From Gemmatimonadetes bacterium 13_1_20CM_4_69_16 (GTDB lineage Bacteria; Gemmatimonadota; Gemmatimonadetes; Gemmatimonadales; GWC2-71-9), in NCBI GenBank assembly GCA_001919865.1, contig MNIR01000058.1:47287-111286 (forward strand): a stretch of 64,000 bases of DNA, read 5' to 3'. The number at the start of each line of letters is the position of its first letter. Position 1 is the first letter of the stretch. The position numbers and the translations under genes were made by a program. Shown here piece after piece: positions 1 through 8,414 of the stretch. The notes under the pieces are model-generated. The model was given only the letters and a program-made list of their open reading frames with translations, was not told where the DNA came from and searched no databases.

Positions 1-537
1 CGGCTCTGTTACCGCGCCCGACCCAAACCGGCATGCTCCACATTCATCCTCACGGATTTCGGCGGCTACCTGGTGACGGGCGACTTTCCACTCGGGGGAG
101 TCGTGGATTGGGGCTTGATGGTCAACGTCAGCACGCGGGACGCAATTGGCACGTCGGTGTTCGCGAGTCTGGACCCGCTTGGGTTCGGGCTCGGGCCCGC
201 CGTCCGCTACCGCCGCTGGCTCCCGCCTTCAGGATCGTTCGAGGTCGCCGTGGGTACGCCGCTAACACGCACCAACGACATCCGGGGCGCAGTGTTTGGC
301 CTTGTCAGGTGGAGTCCCAACCATTGGCTTGCGGTTGCGGCTCGTCCGGAGCTCGTGCACCGGCCGGTGTTTCTCTGCGGTGGGCCGACCAATACTTGCA
401 CCTCCGAAGTCCAGTGGCGGCGGCGCGTACCGCTCGGGGTGGAGTTCGGTTGGGTGCCCGGGCTCGCGCTCACCGCCGCGAGCGGCTTCACGATCGTGGG
501 GCTCTTCCTGGGGCTCTTCGCCGGACGGATTCACTAG
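1..537 (+). CDS. Hypothetical protein, 5'-truncated by window edge
   Basis: The frame is open from the first base to a TAG at 535-537. The track's GTG at 73 is only the first candidate start inside the window, and the frame has no stop before it, so the real start probably lies outside. I do not recognise a family. The visible part has alternating hydrophobic and aromatic stretches, Gly/Arg turns and a hydrophobic C-terminal segment (VGLFLGLFAG). This would fit an outer-membrane or envelope protein, but that is only an impression. The codon bias is GC-rich like its neighbours. Confidence 0.45.
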   Translation, partial: RLCYRARPKPACSTFILTDFGGYLVTGDFPLGGVVDWGLMVNVSTRDAIGTSVFASLDPLGFGLGPAVRYRRWLPPSGSFEVAVGTPLTRTNDIRGAVFGLVRWSPNHWLAVAARPELVHRPVFLCGGPTNTCTSEVQWRRRVPLGVEFGWVPGLALTAASGFTIVGLFLGLFAGRIH

Positions 538-757
538 AACAGTCGAGCCCGACGCCCGGGGCGGGCCTCTAAGTGGAAACCAGGGCGGTGGGTGCTTCTA
601 CTACAGTGCGGGGCGCGATCCGGGGACCGGGGCCCTACGGACGCGCGCCTACGCCTCTTCCGCTTCTACCACAAAGACGATCGCTGAACCGGCAAGACGC
701 AGCCACGAACTCTCGCCACGATCTCAGGGTTACTGACCTAGTTATCTTATCTCGTCG
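538..757. other. Intergenic region before the glycosyltransferase
   Basis: These 220 bases carry no convincing gene. The overlapping ORFs in the track look like shadows. The right end contains a -10-like TATCTT at 743-748, nine bases before the next ATG. No clear -35 element, terminator or RNA was seen. Confidence 0.4.
743..748 (+). promoter_or_regulatory. -10-like element, near-leaderless start
   Basis: TATCTT lies 9 bases before the ATG at 758 and no Shine-Dalgarno sequence separates them. The predicted transcription start is within a few bases of the ATG. The same arrangement recurs at several other genes in this window. Confidence 0.35.
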
Positions 758-1720
758 ATGCACGTCGTCCTCGCCTGCAACCAACAGCTGCCCGCGAAGG
801 GATACGGCGGACCCCAGCGCGTGGTCGTGGCACTCGTGCGCGGGCTGGCGGCGCTCGGGCACCGCGTCACTTTGCTGGCGCTGCCAGGCTCGCGAGTGGC
901 GGAGGCGACGCTGGTGGAAGTCCCCGCCCGTAAATTCGGCGCTGCGGCGGACCTCGCAGCCTACGTCCCGCGCGACGCGGACATCCTGCACACGCACCTG
1001 CCGCTCAAGCCCGGCCCTGCTCGCCCCGGCGCGCCGCCCTTGGTCCAGACGATTCACCGCAACCTGAAGCCCGGCGCGCCGCCTGCTCCTAACAGCGTGT
1101 TCCTCTCGCGCGACCACGCCCGGCGCCATGGGAGCGACGTCTTCGTCTACAACGGACTCGATCCCGCGGATTACCTGTTCCGCCGCTTCCCCAAGCGCGC
1201 CGCGCAGTTCGATCTGTTCCTCGGCAAGCTGCACAGCGCCAAGGGCTACCATTGGGCGGTGGAAGCCGCGAAGCACACCGGGCACCGGTTGGTGCTCGCC
1301 GGCGGCTGGAGGCCCAGCTTCACGGGGGCGATCAAGTACGTCGGCGAAGTGGATGGCGGCGCGAAGGCGGCGCTGCTCGCCCGGGCGCGTTGCCTGTGGA
1401 ACCCCGCGCAGTGGGACGAGCCGTTCGGCCTCGTCACGGTCGAGGCGTTGCTCTCGGGGACGCCGGTGCTCGGCACCCGGCGCGGGGCGCTCCCTGAGCT
1501 GATCACGCCGGAGGTGGGCGCGCTGTGCGACACGTTGGAAGAGATGATGGCCGCGGCACAGGTGATCCACACCCGCAGCCCCGAGGCCTGCCGTGCGCTC
1601 GCCGAACGCCGCTTCACTCACCTGGTGATGGCAGAGGAGTACGTCCGGATGTACCACTCCCTGCGCGACACCGGCAAACTGCCGCCGGGCGGAGGACGCG
1701 CCGCGCTCGACGCCGCCTAG
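758..1720 (+). CDS. Glycosyltransferase family 4 (GT-B fold)
   Basis: A 320-residue retaining GT-B glycosyltransferase. The N-terminal half opens with MHVVLACNQQLPAKGYGG, the usual GT4 first strand and glycine loop that binds acceptor and nucleotide sugar. The C-terminal half has EPFGLVTVEALLSGTPVLGT, the conserved E-x7-E type nucleotide-sugar site, followed by GALPELI. It is somewhat shorter than the usual 350-400 residues. It converges with the next gene, their stop codons overlapping in CTAG. Neighbouring glycosyltransferases and an exporter point to cell-surface glycan synthesis; donor and acceptor cannot be predicted. Confidence 0.85.
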   Translation: MHVVLACNQQLPAKGYGGPQRVVVALVRGLAALGHRVTLLALPGSRVAEATLVEVPARKFGAAADLAAYVPRDADILHTHLPLKPGPARPGAPPLVQTIHRNLKPGAPPAPNSVFLSRDHARRHGSDVFVYNGLDPADYLFRRFPKRAAQFDLFLGKLHSAKGYHWAVEAAKHTGHRLVLAGGWRPSFTGAIKYVGEVDGGAKAALLARARCLWNPAQWDEPFGLVTVEALLSGTPVLGTRRGALPELITPEVGALCDTLEEMMAAAQVIHTRSPEACRALAERRFTHLVMAEEYVRMYHSLRDTGKLPPGGGRAALDAA

Positions 1721-2673
1721 CGCAGCGCGACGGTGAGTAGCTCTTCCATGCGGTGCCGCCAGGTGTGCTCCCGCAGCGCGCGCTCCCGCGCCGCGGCGGC
1801 GAGCGAGCGACGCGCCGGCTCGTCCCCCAGCAGCCACCGAGCCCGCTCCCGCAGGTCGCCCAAGTCGCGGTACAGCACGACCTCGCGATCGGGCTCGAAA
1901 TGGCGCGCGATGTCGCCTTTCGCATCCGAGAGCTGAGGCGTCCCGATAGCGGCGAGCTCGAACACGCGCATGTTGGCGCCGGTGCCGTAGCGCGCCGGGT
2001 TCCCCCCCTCCCCGAAGTGCTGATGGACGTTGAGGCCGACGGCGGCGCCCGAGAGGGCGCGCACGAAATCGTCCCCATACGCCGGGCCGTTGGGCCACCC
2101 GGGACCCCAGGCGACGAGGCCCAAGTCGGCCAGCTCGCGGACCACGCGCTCGCGCGCCGGGTCGCGCGACCCCGCGAACACGAGCGGCGCCCGCCAGCGG
2201 GCCCCGCCGTCGAGCGGCCGGTGGTACTCGGGGTCGCACCCGAACGCGAGGTAGTGGGCCCGCGCGCCGGCGCGGCGATGGCGCTCGAGGCTCGAGCCGT
2301 CATGTGTGAACAGGACGTCGTAGGCGGGCCCCAACGCGAGTGACACCGCTAGTTCATGGGGATCGTCGGGGAACCAGTTCACCCAGCGGCCGCCGAACCG
2401 GCGCTTCAGCTCCGCGACCTCGCCGGGCTCGAGCTTGGTTCCCTTGAACACGAGCACGACGTCCGCCGGTGCGCGCTCGAGCAGCCCGCCCAGTCGGGCG
2501 CCGAGCGGCCGGCGCAACACGGCGTTCAGGCCGCGCAGCCGCTCCTCGCACCGCCGTACCTCGCACCCCACCTCGGCGAGGGCGCGGGCGAGCGCGAGGC
2601 CGCTGCGGTGGTAGCGCGGATTGAACGCCGCCACCAGCGTCACGCGCAATCCCGTGAAGGGACGCGCCGTCAT
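1717..2673 (-). CDS. CgeB-like glycosyltransferase (Glyco_trans_1_2 type)
   Basis: The track ORF extends to 3210, but a better start is the ATG at 2671-2673, which overlaps the stop of the upstream gene as ATGA and gives 318 residues beginning MTARPFTGLRVTLVAAFN. The middle reads VVLVFKGTKL and NWFPDDPHEL, as in CgeB/DUF3880-type proteins. The C-terminus (NMRVFELAAIGTPQLSD, then a run of Arg/Ala helices) matches the Glyco_trans_1_2 domain. It is probably a soluble or peripheral transferase of a surface polysaccharide, translationally coupled to the family-2-like transferase upstream. Confidence 0.8.
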   Translation of the reverse strand: MTARPFTGLRVTLVAAFNPRYHRSGLALARALAEVGCEVRRCEERLRGLNAVLRRPLGARLGGLLERAPADVVLVFKGTKLEPGEVAELKRRFGGRWVNWFPDDPHELAVSLALGPAYDVLFTHDGSSLERHRRAGARAHYLAFGCDPEYHRPLDGGARWRAPLVFAGSRDPARERVVRELADLGLVAWGPGWPNGPAYGDDFVRALSGAAVGLNVHQHFGEGGNPARYGTGANMRVFELAAIGTPQLSDAKGDIARHFEPDREVVLYRDLGDLRERARWLLGDEPARRSLAAAARERALREHTWRHRMEELLTVALR

Positions 2674-3539
2674 AGCTCGACGTAGTTGCGGTATTCGAAG
2701 ACGCGGGCCCCGGTGAGGCGCTCGATCCAGTCCGACGCGTACAGCCGCAGATGCCCGAGTCGGAGTCGCTGCGGGGCCACGGCGTGACCCGGGGGCGAAT
2801 GGCGCCGCGCGGCGATCCACTCCTGGGCCACCCGCGGGTGTGTGCCGTCGAATCGTCGCAGCAAGGGGGTCCACTCGAGGCCGCGCCGGGCCGCGCTGCG
2901 CCGCTCCAGCTGCGCCACCGCTTCGGTGAAGATCTCCTTGGACACCACCAGCTTGTGGTTGAGCGACTGCGGGGCGCCGGCCCAGCCGTAGTGGAACATC
3001 GGCGCGCCCGTCACGCGTGCGCGGACGCGCCGCATTTCGGGCCCGACGCGGAAGCCCTGCGCGTCCTGGTAGGAGTGGATGTCCCGACCGAGCCGCACGC
3101 AGCGCACCTCGCGGCGGTACCAGTGCCGGTTCGTCGCCACGGTGTCGAAGTCGCCGTAGAAGTGCCGGTAGTCCACCAGCAGCCCCTCCACCCGCGGGTC
3201 CGCGTGGCACGCCGCGACGCTGTCACGCAGGATCGCCGCGCCCGTCTCGTGCAGCACCTCGTCCGCCTGGATGTAGAGCCCCCAGGCGCCGCGGCACGCC
3301 CGCATGGCGCGCTCCGTCTCCTGGGCGAGCACGCTCGAGCCGCGCGAGAAGTCCCAGACGGTGTCGAGGATGCGCACGCGCGGGTCGCCGAGCCCGGCGA
3401 CCAGATCACGCGTCGCGTCGTCCGACTTCCCCACGTTCACGACGACCTCGTCGCAAATCTCGAGGATCGAGCGGATCGCCGGGACGATGGGGTAATCGAG
3501 CCGCACCGCGTTGCGGACGAGCGTGAAGCCCGAGACCAT
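2670..3539 (-). CDS. Family 2-like glycosyltransferase
   Basis: This 289-residue protein starts MVSGFTLVRNAVRLDYP and continues ICDEVVVNVGKSDDAT, the nucleotide-binding N-terminal strands of GT-A family 2 enzymes. QADEVLHE near residue 100 sits where the DxD metal-binding motif is expected. There are no membrane segments. It lies one base downstream of the ABC exporter stop and overlaps the CgeB-like gene by 4 bases, so exporter and two transferases probably share a transcript. The sugar specificity is unknown. Confidence 0.78.
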   Translation of the reverse strand: MVSGFTLVRNAVRLDYPIVPAIRSILEICDEVVVNVGKSDDATRDLVAGLGDPRVRILDTVWDFSRGSSVLAQETERAMRACRGAWGLYIQADEVLHETGAAILRDSVAACHADPRVEGLLVDYRHFYGDFDTVATNRHWYRREVRCVRLGRDIHSYQDAQGFRVGPEMRRVRARVTGAPMFHYGWAGAPQSLNHKLVVSKEIFTEAVAQLERRSAARRGLEWTPLLRRFDGTHPRVAQEWIAARRHSPPGHAVAPQRLRLGHLRLYASDWIERLTGARVFEYRNYVEL

Positions 3540-3540
3540 G

Positions 3541-5343
3541 TCAGGCGCGGAATTGCATGTCGTACAGGCGGCGGTACAGTCCTCCGGCGGCGAACAGCGC
3601 GTCGTGCGTGCCGCGCTCGACCAGCCGGCCGTCGGCGAGCACCACGATCAGGTTCGCGTGCCGCACCGTAGCGAGGCGGTGCGCGATCACGAGCACCGTG
3701 CGGTGCGCCATCAGGCGGTCGATCGCCTCCTGCACCAGCCGCTCCGACTCGGTGTCGAGGGCGCTGGTCGCCTCGTCGAGGATCAGGAGCGGCGGGTCGC
3801 GCAGCAGCGCCCGCGCGATCGCGATCCGCTGGCGCTGCCCGCCCGAGAGCCGGGTGCCACGCTCGCCCAGCAGCGTGTCGTAGCCCTGCGGCAGCTGGGC
3901 GATGAACTCGTCCGCGTTCGCGGCTCGAGCGGCGGCGCGCACCTGCTCGAGCGTGAAGTCGCCGCGCCCGTACGCGATGTTCGCGTGCACCGTGTCGTTG
4001 AGCAGCACGGTCTCCTGCGACACGATGCCCATCAGCGCCCGCAGACTGCGGCGCGTGAACCGCGTGATCGGTACGCCGTCCATCAGGATCTGGCCGCCGG
4101 TCGGCTCGTAGAAGCGCGGCAGCAGGTCCACGAGCGTAGTCTTCCCCGCCCCCGATGGCCCCACGATGGCAACGATGTGGCCGCGCCGCACCTCGAGCTC
4201 GACGTCCCGCAGCACGGGAGCTTCGCCGTCGTAGGAGAACGTCACGCCGCGGAACTCGATCCGATCCCCGAAGCGGGCGGTGGTCTCTCCCGCCCGGTCG
4301 CCCTCGTCCGCCGGGACTTCGAGCACCTCGAAACAGCGGTCCGCCGCCGCAACCGCGCCGGCCATGATCGTGGGATACTGCGTCACCGCCTTGATCGGCG
4401 ACATGAGCCGCAGGGCCACGGCGATGAACACGATGAACACCTCCGGCCGCAGCGACGCCGACGCCCCGAGCGCGAGGCGCGTCCCCACCAGGAAGATCGC
4501 CACGATGACCAGGCCGGCGAAGATCTCGCTCACCGGGCTCGTCAGGGTCGACGCGGCCTGGGCGCGTAGCACTCGCTTGCGGTACCGGTTGGCGAGGCGC
4601 TGGAACCGGTCGACCTCGAACGCCTCGGCGACATAGGCTCGCACCAGCTTCACCGACGCCACCATCTCGCTCACGAGACTGGTCAGCTCGCCGCGGTCGT
4701 CGGCTTGCTCCCGCGAGCGGCGTCGCACGCGCGCGACGAGCGGGCGGATGGTAAGGACGAGGGCCGGGGCGAGGGCCAGCGTGATGATCGCGAGCCGCCA
4801 GGAGAGGCCGATGAGGATCGCGAGGTACACGACGATCAAGCACACGTTGCGGAGGAACGAGGCGAGGGCCGCGGTGACGGCGGTCTTGACCTGATCCGTG
4901 TCACTGATGATGCGGGCGAGCAGCTGGCCGCCCTTGGTGCGCTGGAAGAAGCCGAGCGGCAAGGTCTGGAGGTGGCGGAACAGGCGGACCCGCAGGTCGC
5001 GCACCACGCCTTCTTCGATCGCCACGCTGCACATCGCGGCCGCGTAGGCAGCCGCGTTCTTGATGACGAGCGCCACGACGAGCACCAGGACCACGTTGCG
5101 CAGCGCCACCTCGGGCGCCCCCACCGTGAGCAGCGGCCCGGTGATCTGGCCGAGCACCTTCTCCACCGTGGAGGAGCCTGTCGCCGGCAACGCCTGCAGC
5201 TTGAACAAGGCGCGGAGGAACGGAAGCACCAAGACGAACGTCGCCCCGTCCAGGATGGACGACACGATCGTGGCGACGATGTTGGCGCCGAAGAGAAGCC
5301 TGTAGGGGCGGAGCAGGCCGAGCACGCGGCCGCTGCGCCCCAT
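3541..5343 (-). CDS. MsbA-like ABC exporter (fused TMD-NBD)
   Basis: The track start at 5379 is probably too early. The ATG at 5341-5343 (MGRSGRVLGLLRPYRLL) leaves one base to the upstream stop and gives 600 residues, normal for a half-transporter. About six transmembrane helices fill residues 15-320. The ATPase domain has Walker A GPSGAGKTT, signature LSGGQRQRIAIARAL, Walker B LLILDEATSALD and an H-loop in AHRLATVR. The family flips lipid A-linked or lipid-linked glycans across the inner membrane and works as a dimer. Flanking glycosyltransferases support a glycolipid substrate. The substrate itself is inferred. Confidence 0.88.
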   Translation of the reverse strand: MGRSGRVLGLLRPYRLLFGANIVATIVSSILDGATFVLVLPFLRALFKLQALPATGSSTVEKVLGQITGPLLTVGAPEVALRNVVLVLVVALVIKNAAAYAAAMCSVAIEEGVVRDLRVRLFRHLQTLPLGFFQRTKGGQLLARIISDTDQVKTAVTAALASFLRNVCLIVVYLAILIGLSWRLAIITLALAPALVLTIRPLVARVRRRSREQADDRGELTSLVSEMVASVKLVRAYVAEAFEVDRFQRLANRYRKRVLRAQAASTLTSPVSEIFAGLVIVAIFLVGTRLALGASASLRPEVFIVFIAVALRLMSPIKAVTQYPTIMAGAVAAADRCFEVLEVPADEGDRAGETTARFGDRIEFRGVTFSYDGEAPVLRDVELEVRRGHIVAIVGPSGAGKTTLVDLLPRFYEPTGGQILMDGVPITRFTRRSLRALMGIVSQETVLLNDTVHANIAYGRGDFTLEQVRAAARAANADEFIAQLPQGYDTLLGERGTRLSGGQRQRIAIARALLRDPPLLILDEATSALDTESERLVQEAIDRLMAHRTVLVIAHRLATVRHANLIVVLADGRLVERGTHDALFAAGGLYRRLYDMQFRA

Positions 5344-5344
5344 T

Positions 5345-6943
5345 CTAGCGCGTCCCCCCGCTCCCGGATCCCTTGGCACGGCCGCGCGGCGTGAGCAGCG
5401 CCACCGGGAGGATCATCTCTTCGGGCGTTACGCCGCCGTGCAGGAAGGAGCCGCGGTAGCGGGCCTGGTACTCGCGCAGCTTGGTCGGGTACACGAAGAA
5501 CCGATCGCCGGCAGCGAGCAGCAACCGCACGCCGAGACCCATTCCCGGAAGACCGTAGGACTTCAAGTCCTCGACGGAGAGCGCGGCCTCCGGGTCCTCG
5601 CTCCGCAGGTCCTCGCCGAACTTGTAGCGCAGGTTCGCGGTGGCGTCCCGCTTCGCATACACCGTCGCCGGCGTCTCGCAGTGGATGGAGCCGTGATCCG
5701 TGGTGAGCAGCACCGTGACACCGCGCCGCTCCGCCTCCTCGAGCGCGGCGCGGACCGGCGAGCGCTCGAACCAGGTGCGCGTGAGGCTCCGCAGCGCTGG
5801 GACGTCCCGGGCCACCTCGTACAGGATCGCGCTCTCCGAGCGCCCGTGCGTGAGCTGGTCGATGAAGTTGAACACGAGCGCCGTCACGCCGTCCTGTGCG
5901 AGATGCGCCGGGAGCCGGCGCAGCAGGTCGCTGCCGTCGGCCGAGCTGAAGAGCTTCTCGTAGCGCACCGGCACCGGTGCCCCCACGAGCTCCGCCAGCT
6001 GCTCGGTGAGGAGCTCCCCCTCGTGGGCGTTGAGGCTCTCGTCGTCCGAGGCCTGGCCCCACCAGTCGGGATGCCGGGCGGCGATCTCCATCGGGAAGAG
6101 GCCGGAGAAGATGGCGTTGCGCGCGAACGGCGTCGCGGTCGGCAGGATGCTGTAGTAATACGACTCCTCGACCTCGAACAGCGGCGTCACGAGATCGCGC
6201 AGCTGCTCCCACTGGTCCAGCCGCAAGCAGTCGATGACGATGAACAGCACCCGACCCTGCGCCTTGAGGACTGGCACCAGGAACTCGGCGCCCACGTCCA
6301 CCGAGAGGGGCGGCCGGTCGCCCTCGGGATTGGCGAGCCAGCGCGGATACTGGCGTGCGATGTAGCCCGCGAAGTCCTTGCGCAAGCTCGCTTGCAGGGC
6401 GCGGAGCGCCTCCGACAGGCCGGGCTCGTTGGAGGCGGTGAGCCGGACCTCCCAGCGCGACAGCTCGACCACGAACTCGATCCACTCGCGCCATGCCAGC
6501 GTCGCGCCGCGGCGACCCTCGAGCTCGCGGAAGCGCGCCACGAAGTCGCGGGCGATGCGCTGCTGCCGGATACGATCGCCCTCGAGCAGGCGCGTCACCA
6601 CGGACAGGATCTGACGCGGCTGCACCGGCTTGACGAGGTAATCGTCCACCTCGACCCCGATCGCGTCACGCAGCGTCCCTTCGTCCTCGCTCTGCGTCAC
6701 CATCACGACCGCCACACCCGCATCGATGGCGCGGATCTCGGGGAGCAGCTCCAGGCCCCGGCGCCCCGGCATCTGCTCATCCAGCAGGACCACGCTGTAC
6801 GGCTCCCGTCGCAACATCGCGAGCGCGTCGTCGCCGTGGGCCGCCGATGCGACCGTAAATCCCTGCGCCTCGAGGAAGCGGCGGTGCGGGGCGAGCCCGT
6901 CGACCTCGTCGTCCACCCAGAGAATGCGCTTTGGCCGCGCCAT
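5345..6943 (-). CDS. porX-like: PorX-like response regulator: receiver + PglZ domain
   Basis: A 532-residue protein. Residues 1-120 form a CheY-like receiver with the acidic pair WVDDE, phospho-acceptor D55 (VVLLDEQMPG), T83 and K105 (YLVKPVQP). A helical linker follows, then from about residue 220 a PglZ/alkaline-phosphatase-superfamily domain with probable metal ligands in VIDCLRLDQW, LLTTDHGSIH and SFLHGGVTPEEMILP. The architecture matches PorX, which in Porphyromonas controls type IX secretion and has oligonucleotide phosphodiesterase activity. It lies just upstream of the MsbA-like exporter (one-base gap). The conserved metal-site residues suggest an active enzyme, but its role outside type IX secretion is unknown. 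Confidence 0.85.
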   Translation of the reverse strand: MARPKRILWVDDEVDGLAPHRRFLEAQGFTVASAAHGDDALAMLRREPYSVVLLDEQMPGRRGLELLPEIRAIDAGVAVVMVTQSEDEGTLRDAIGVEVDDYLVKPVQPRQILSVVTRLLEGDRIRQQRIARDFVARFRELEGRRGATLAWREWIEFVVELSRWEVRLTASNEPGLSEALRALQASLRKDFAGYIARQYPRWLANPEGDRPPLSVDVGAEFLVPVLKAQGRVLFIVIDCLRLDQWEQLRDLVTPLFEVEESYYYSILPTATPFARNAIFSGLFPMEIAARHPDWWGQASDDESLNAHEGELLTEQLAELVGAPVPVRYEKLFSSADGSDLLRRLPAHLAQDGVTALVFNFIDQLTHGRSESAILYEVARDVPALRSLTRTWFERSPVRAALEEAERRGVTVLLTTDHGSIHCETPATVYAKRDATANLRYKFGEDLRSEDPEAALSVEDLKSYGLPGMGLGVRLLLAAGDRFFVYPTKLREYQARYRGSFLHGGVTPEEMILPVALLTPRGRAKGSGSGGTR

Positions 6944-6949
6944 AGGCGA

Positions 6950-6978
6950 AAGCTAATGACGACTGGCGAACGGCGGCA
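6950..6978 (-). promoter_or_regulatory. Putative promoter of the PorX-like gene, leaderless
   Basis: Read on the minus strand, TTGCCG and TAGCTT are separated by 18 bases. The TAGCTT (complement of 6950-6955) ends 6 bases before the ATG at 6943. Transcription would begin at or next to the start codon. The divergent heptosyltransferase has TAGTTT at 6988-6993, 8 bases before its GTG. Confidence 0.4.
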
Positions 6979-7001
6979 ACGCGACCGTAGTTTCCGGCTC
7001 C

Positions 7002-8003
7002 GTGTTGTGCGTCCTGCTGGTGCGCTTCAGCTCCATCGGCGACATCCTGTTGACGACGCCGCTCGTGCGCGCGCTGTCCCGGCGCCACCCGGAGGCGCGG
7101 CTCGTCTATGTCACGAAGCGGGCCATGGCTCCGCTGGTCGCCGACAACCCGCACCTCGCGGAGGTGGTGGCGCTAGAGCCCGACGAGCCGATCCGTCACC
7201 TCGCCCGGCGCCTGTCGGCGCTCGCCCCCACGCACGGGCTCGACCTCCACGGCAGCGTGCGCAGCGCCCTGCTGCGCCTGTTGGTCCGCTGCCGCTGGTC
7301 GGGGTACCGCAAGCGCAAGCTCCCCCGCACCCTGCTCATCGCCACCAAGCTCGATGCCTACCGCGCCCGCGTCCCGGTCGCGGAGCGTTACTTCGAGGCG
7401 GCGGCTCAGCTCGACACGCGCCCCGATGGCGGTCCCCCGGAGTTCCACCTCGGTCGCGGCGCGACGGAGCGTGTGGCGCAGTGGCTGATGGAGCGTGGGC
7501 TCGCGGACGCCCGGCTCGCGGCCCTGGCTCCCGGCGCGGCTCACGCGACCAAGCGCTGGCCGGTCGCTCACTGGAGCGCGCTCATCGAGCAGCTGCGCGA
7601 CGGCGGCTACCGGCCCGTTGTCGTGGGCGGGCCGGAGGACCGCGGCCTCGCCCAGCAGCTCGTCGCGAGTGGGGGGGGGGCCGCGGCCAGCGCGGCGGGA
7701 GAGTTCTCCCTCCAGGAGACCGGCGCGATGCTGGCACGCGCGACCGTGCTCGTTTCGGGCGACACGGGGGTGATGCACATGGCGACCGGCGTAGGCACGC
7801 CCGTCGTGGCGCTGTTCGGGCCGACCGTCGAGCAGTTCGGGTTCTTCCCGTACCGCGGCCCCGCCGCCGTGCTGCAGCGCGATCTCGACTGTCGCCCCTG
7901 CTCCGCCTCCGGCACCGCGACCTGCCCGCTCGGCCACCACCGTTGTCTCCGCGACATCGCACCCGCCGACGTGGCGGCGGCGGTGGCGCGCCTCGTCGCG
8001 TGA
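7002..8003 (+). CDS. GT9-family heptosyltransferase (WaaF/RfaF-like)
   Basis: This 333-residue protein has the GT9 N-terminus (VLLVRFSSIGDILLTTPLV) and the C-terminal donor site (LVSGDTGVMHMATGVGTPVVALFG) of ADP-heptose:LPS heptosyltransferases, which add core heptose at the cytoplasmic face of the inner membrane. A Cys cluster near the C-terminus (CRPCSASGTATCPLGHHRCL) is common in this family. The start is GTG with no clear ribosome site. A run of ten G at 7671-7680 encodes glycines in a loop before SAAGEFSLQE; loss or gain of one base would break the gene. The stop overlaps the next start as GTGA. Confidence 0.85.
   Translation: MLCVLLVRFSSIGDILLTTPLVRALSRRHPEARLVYVTKRAMAPLVADNPHLAEVVALEPDEPIRHLARRLSALAPTHGLDLHGSVRSALLRLLVRCRWSGYRKRKLPRTLLIATKLDAYRARVPVAERYFEAAAQLDTRPDGGPPEFHLGRGATERVAQWLMERGLADARLAALAPGAAHATKRWPVAHWSALIEQLRDGGYRPVVVGGPEDRGLAQQLVASGGGAAASAAGEFSLQETGAMLARATVLVSGDTGVMHMATGVGTPVVALFGPTVEQFGFFPYRGPAAVLQRDLDCRPCSASGTATCPLGHHRCLRDIAPADVAAAVARLVA
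7671..7680 (+). repeat. Ten-G homopolymer inside the heptosyltransferase gene
   Basis: An uninterrupted run of ten G within coding sequence. The frame is intact at the printed length. Such tracts slip during replication and are also prone to sequencing error. Confidence 0.9.
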
Positions 8004-8377
8004 TCCAGGCCACGACCCCCGCCGAAGGCCGTTTGATCGTGCTGGTCGGTGCGGCGGCGCGCGGCCCGAAGCGCGACGGCTTGTTCGCGCTCTGGCTGAT
8101 CCTCCGCGCGGCGGAGGGGCTGCTCCCGCCGGGCGCCGTCTCGCCCAGGAACCACCGGCGCCGCCTGCAGGCCCTCGAGTCCAGGCTCGCGAGTCTCGCG
8201 CTCCCCGCGCCGCTCAAGCGCGCGCTCACCGCCGCGCTGCAGCACCTCGAGCCGGCGAGCCCCGCCGCCGCGGCGCTGGTCCTGTCGCAGCTCGTCGCCC
8301 CAGCCCGCGAAGTGCTGGGGCCGGAGGCCGGAGACGCCATCGCGGTTGCCGCCCGCTCCGCCCGCATACATCTATAA
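8000..8377 (+). CDS. Hypothetical protein, 125 aa
   Basis: The long track ORF 5438-8377 is antisense noise except for its end. The likely gene starts at GTG 8000, overlapping the heptosyltransferase stop as GTGA, and ends at 8377. The product is rich in Ala, Leu and Arg and mostly helical (LFALWLILRAAEGLL, LESRLASLALPAPLKRALTAAL). I recognise no family. Coupling to the preceding gene and the ATPase 37 bases downstream suggest an operon. A partner role for that ATPase is conceivable but unsupported. Confidence 0.6.
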   Translation: MIQATTPAEGRLIVLVGAAARGPKRDGLFALWLILRAAEGLLPPGAVSPRNHRRRLQALESRLASLALPAPLKRALTAALQHLEPASPAAAALVLSQLVAPAREVLGPEAGDAIAVAARSARIHL

Positions 8378-8381
8378 GGCG

Positions 8382-8405
8382 AGACGGATAGACGGGTAGA
8401 CGGAC
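8382..8405 (+). repeat. Octamer tandem repeat AGACGG(A/G)(T/C), three copies
   Basis: AGACGGAT, AGACGGGT and AGACGGAC stand head to tail just before the ribosome site AGGAGG (8406-8411) of the next gene. The reverse complement of this unit recurs inside thiE at 17119-17158, and a related form flanks the hairpin after the sigma gene. No function is evident. Confidence 0.85.
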
Positions 8406-8414
8406 AGGAGGGTC

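Noticed and set aside
635-2239. A 534-residue minus-strand ORF over the first glycosyltransferase
   Set aside because: It is antisense to a well-supported GT4 gene and consists of Arg/Ala/Gly-rich sequence without motifs.
5345-6943. BREX or other defence system suggested by the PglZ domain
   Set aside because: No pglX, brxC, brxL or other BREX genes are near. The N-terminal receiver and glycan-export context fit PorX instead.
5438-8377. A 979-residue ORF on the plus strand opposite the PorX-like gene
   Set aside because: It is a GC-rich antisense shadow: the protein is low in recognisable motifs and rich in Arg/His, while the minus strand encodes a clear receiver-PglZ protein. Only its last 125 residues, after the heptosyltransferase stop, look like a gene.
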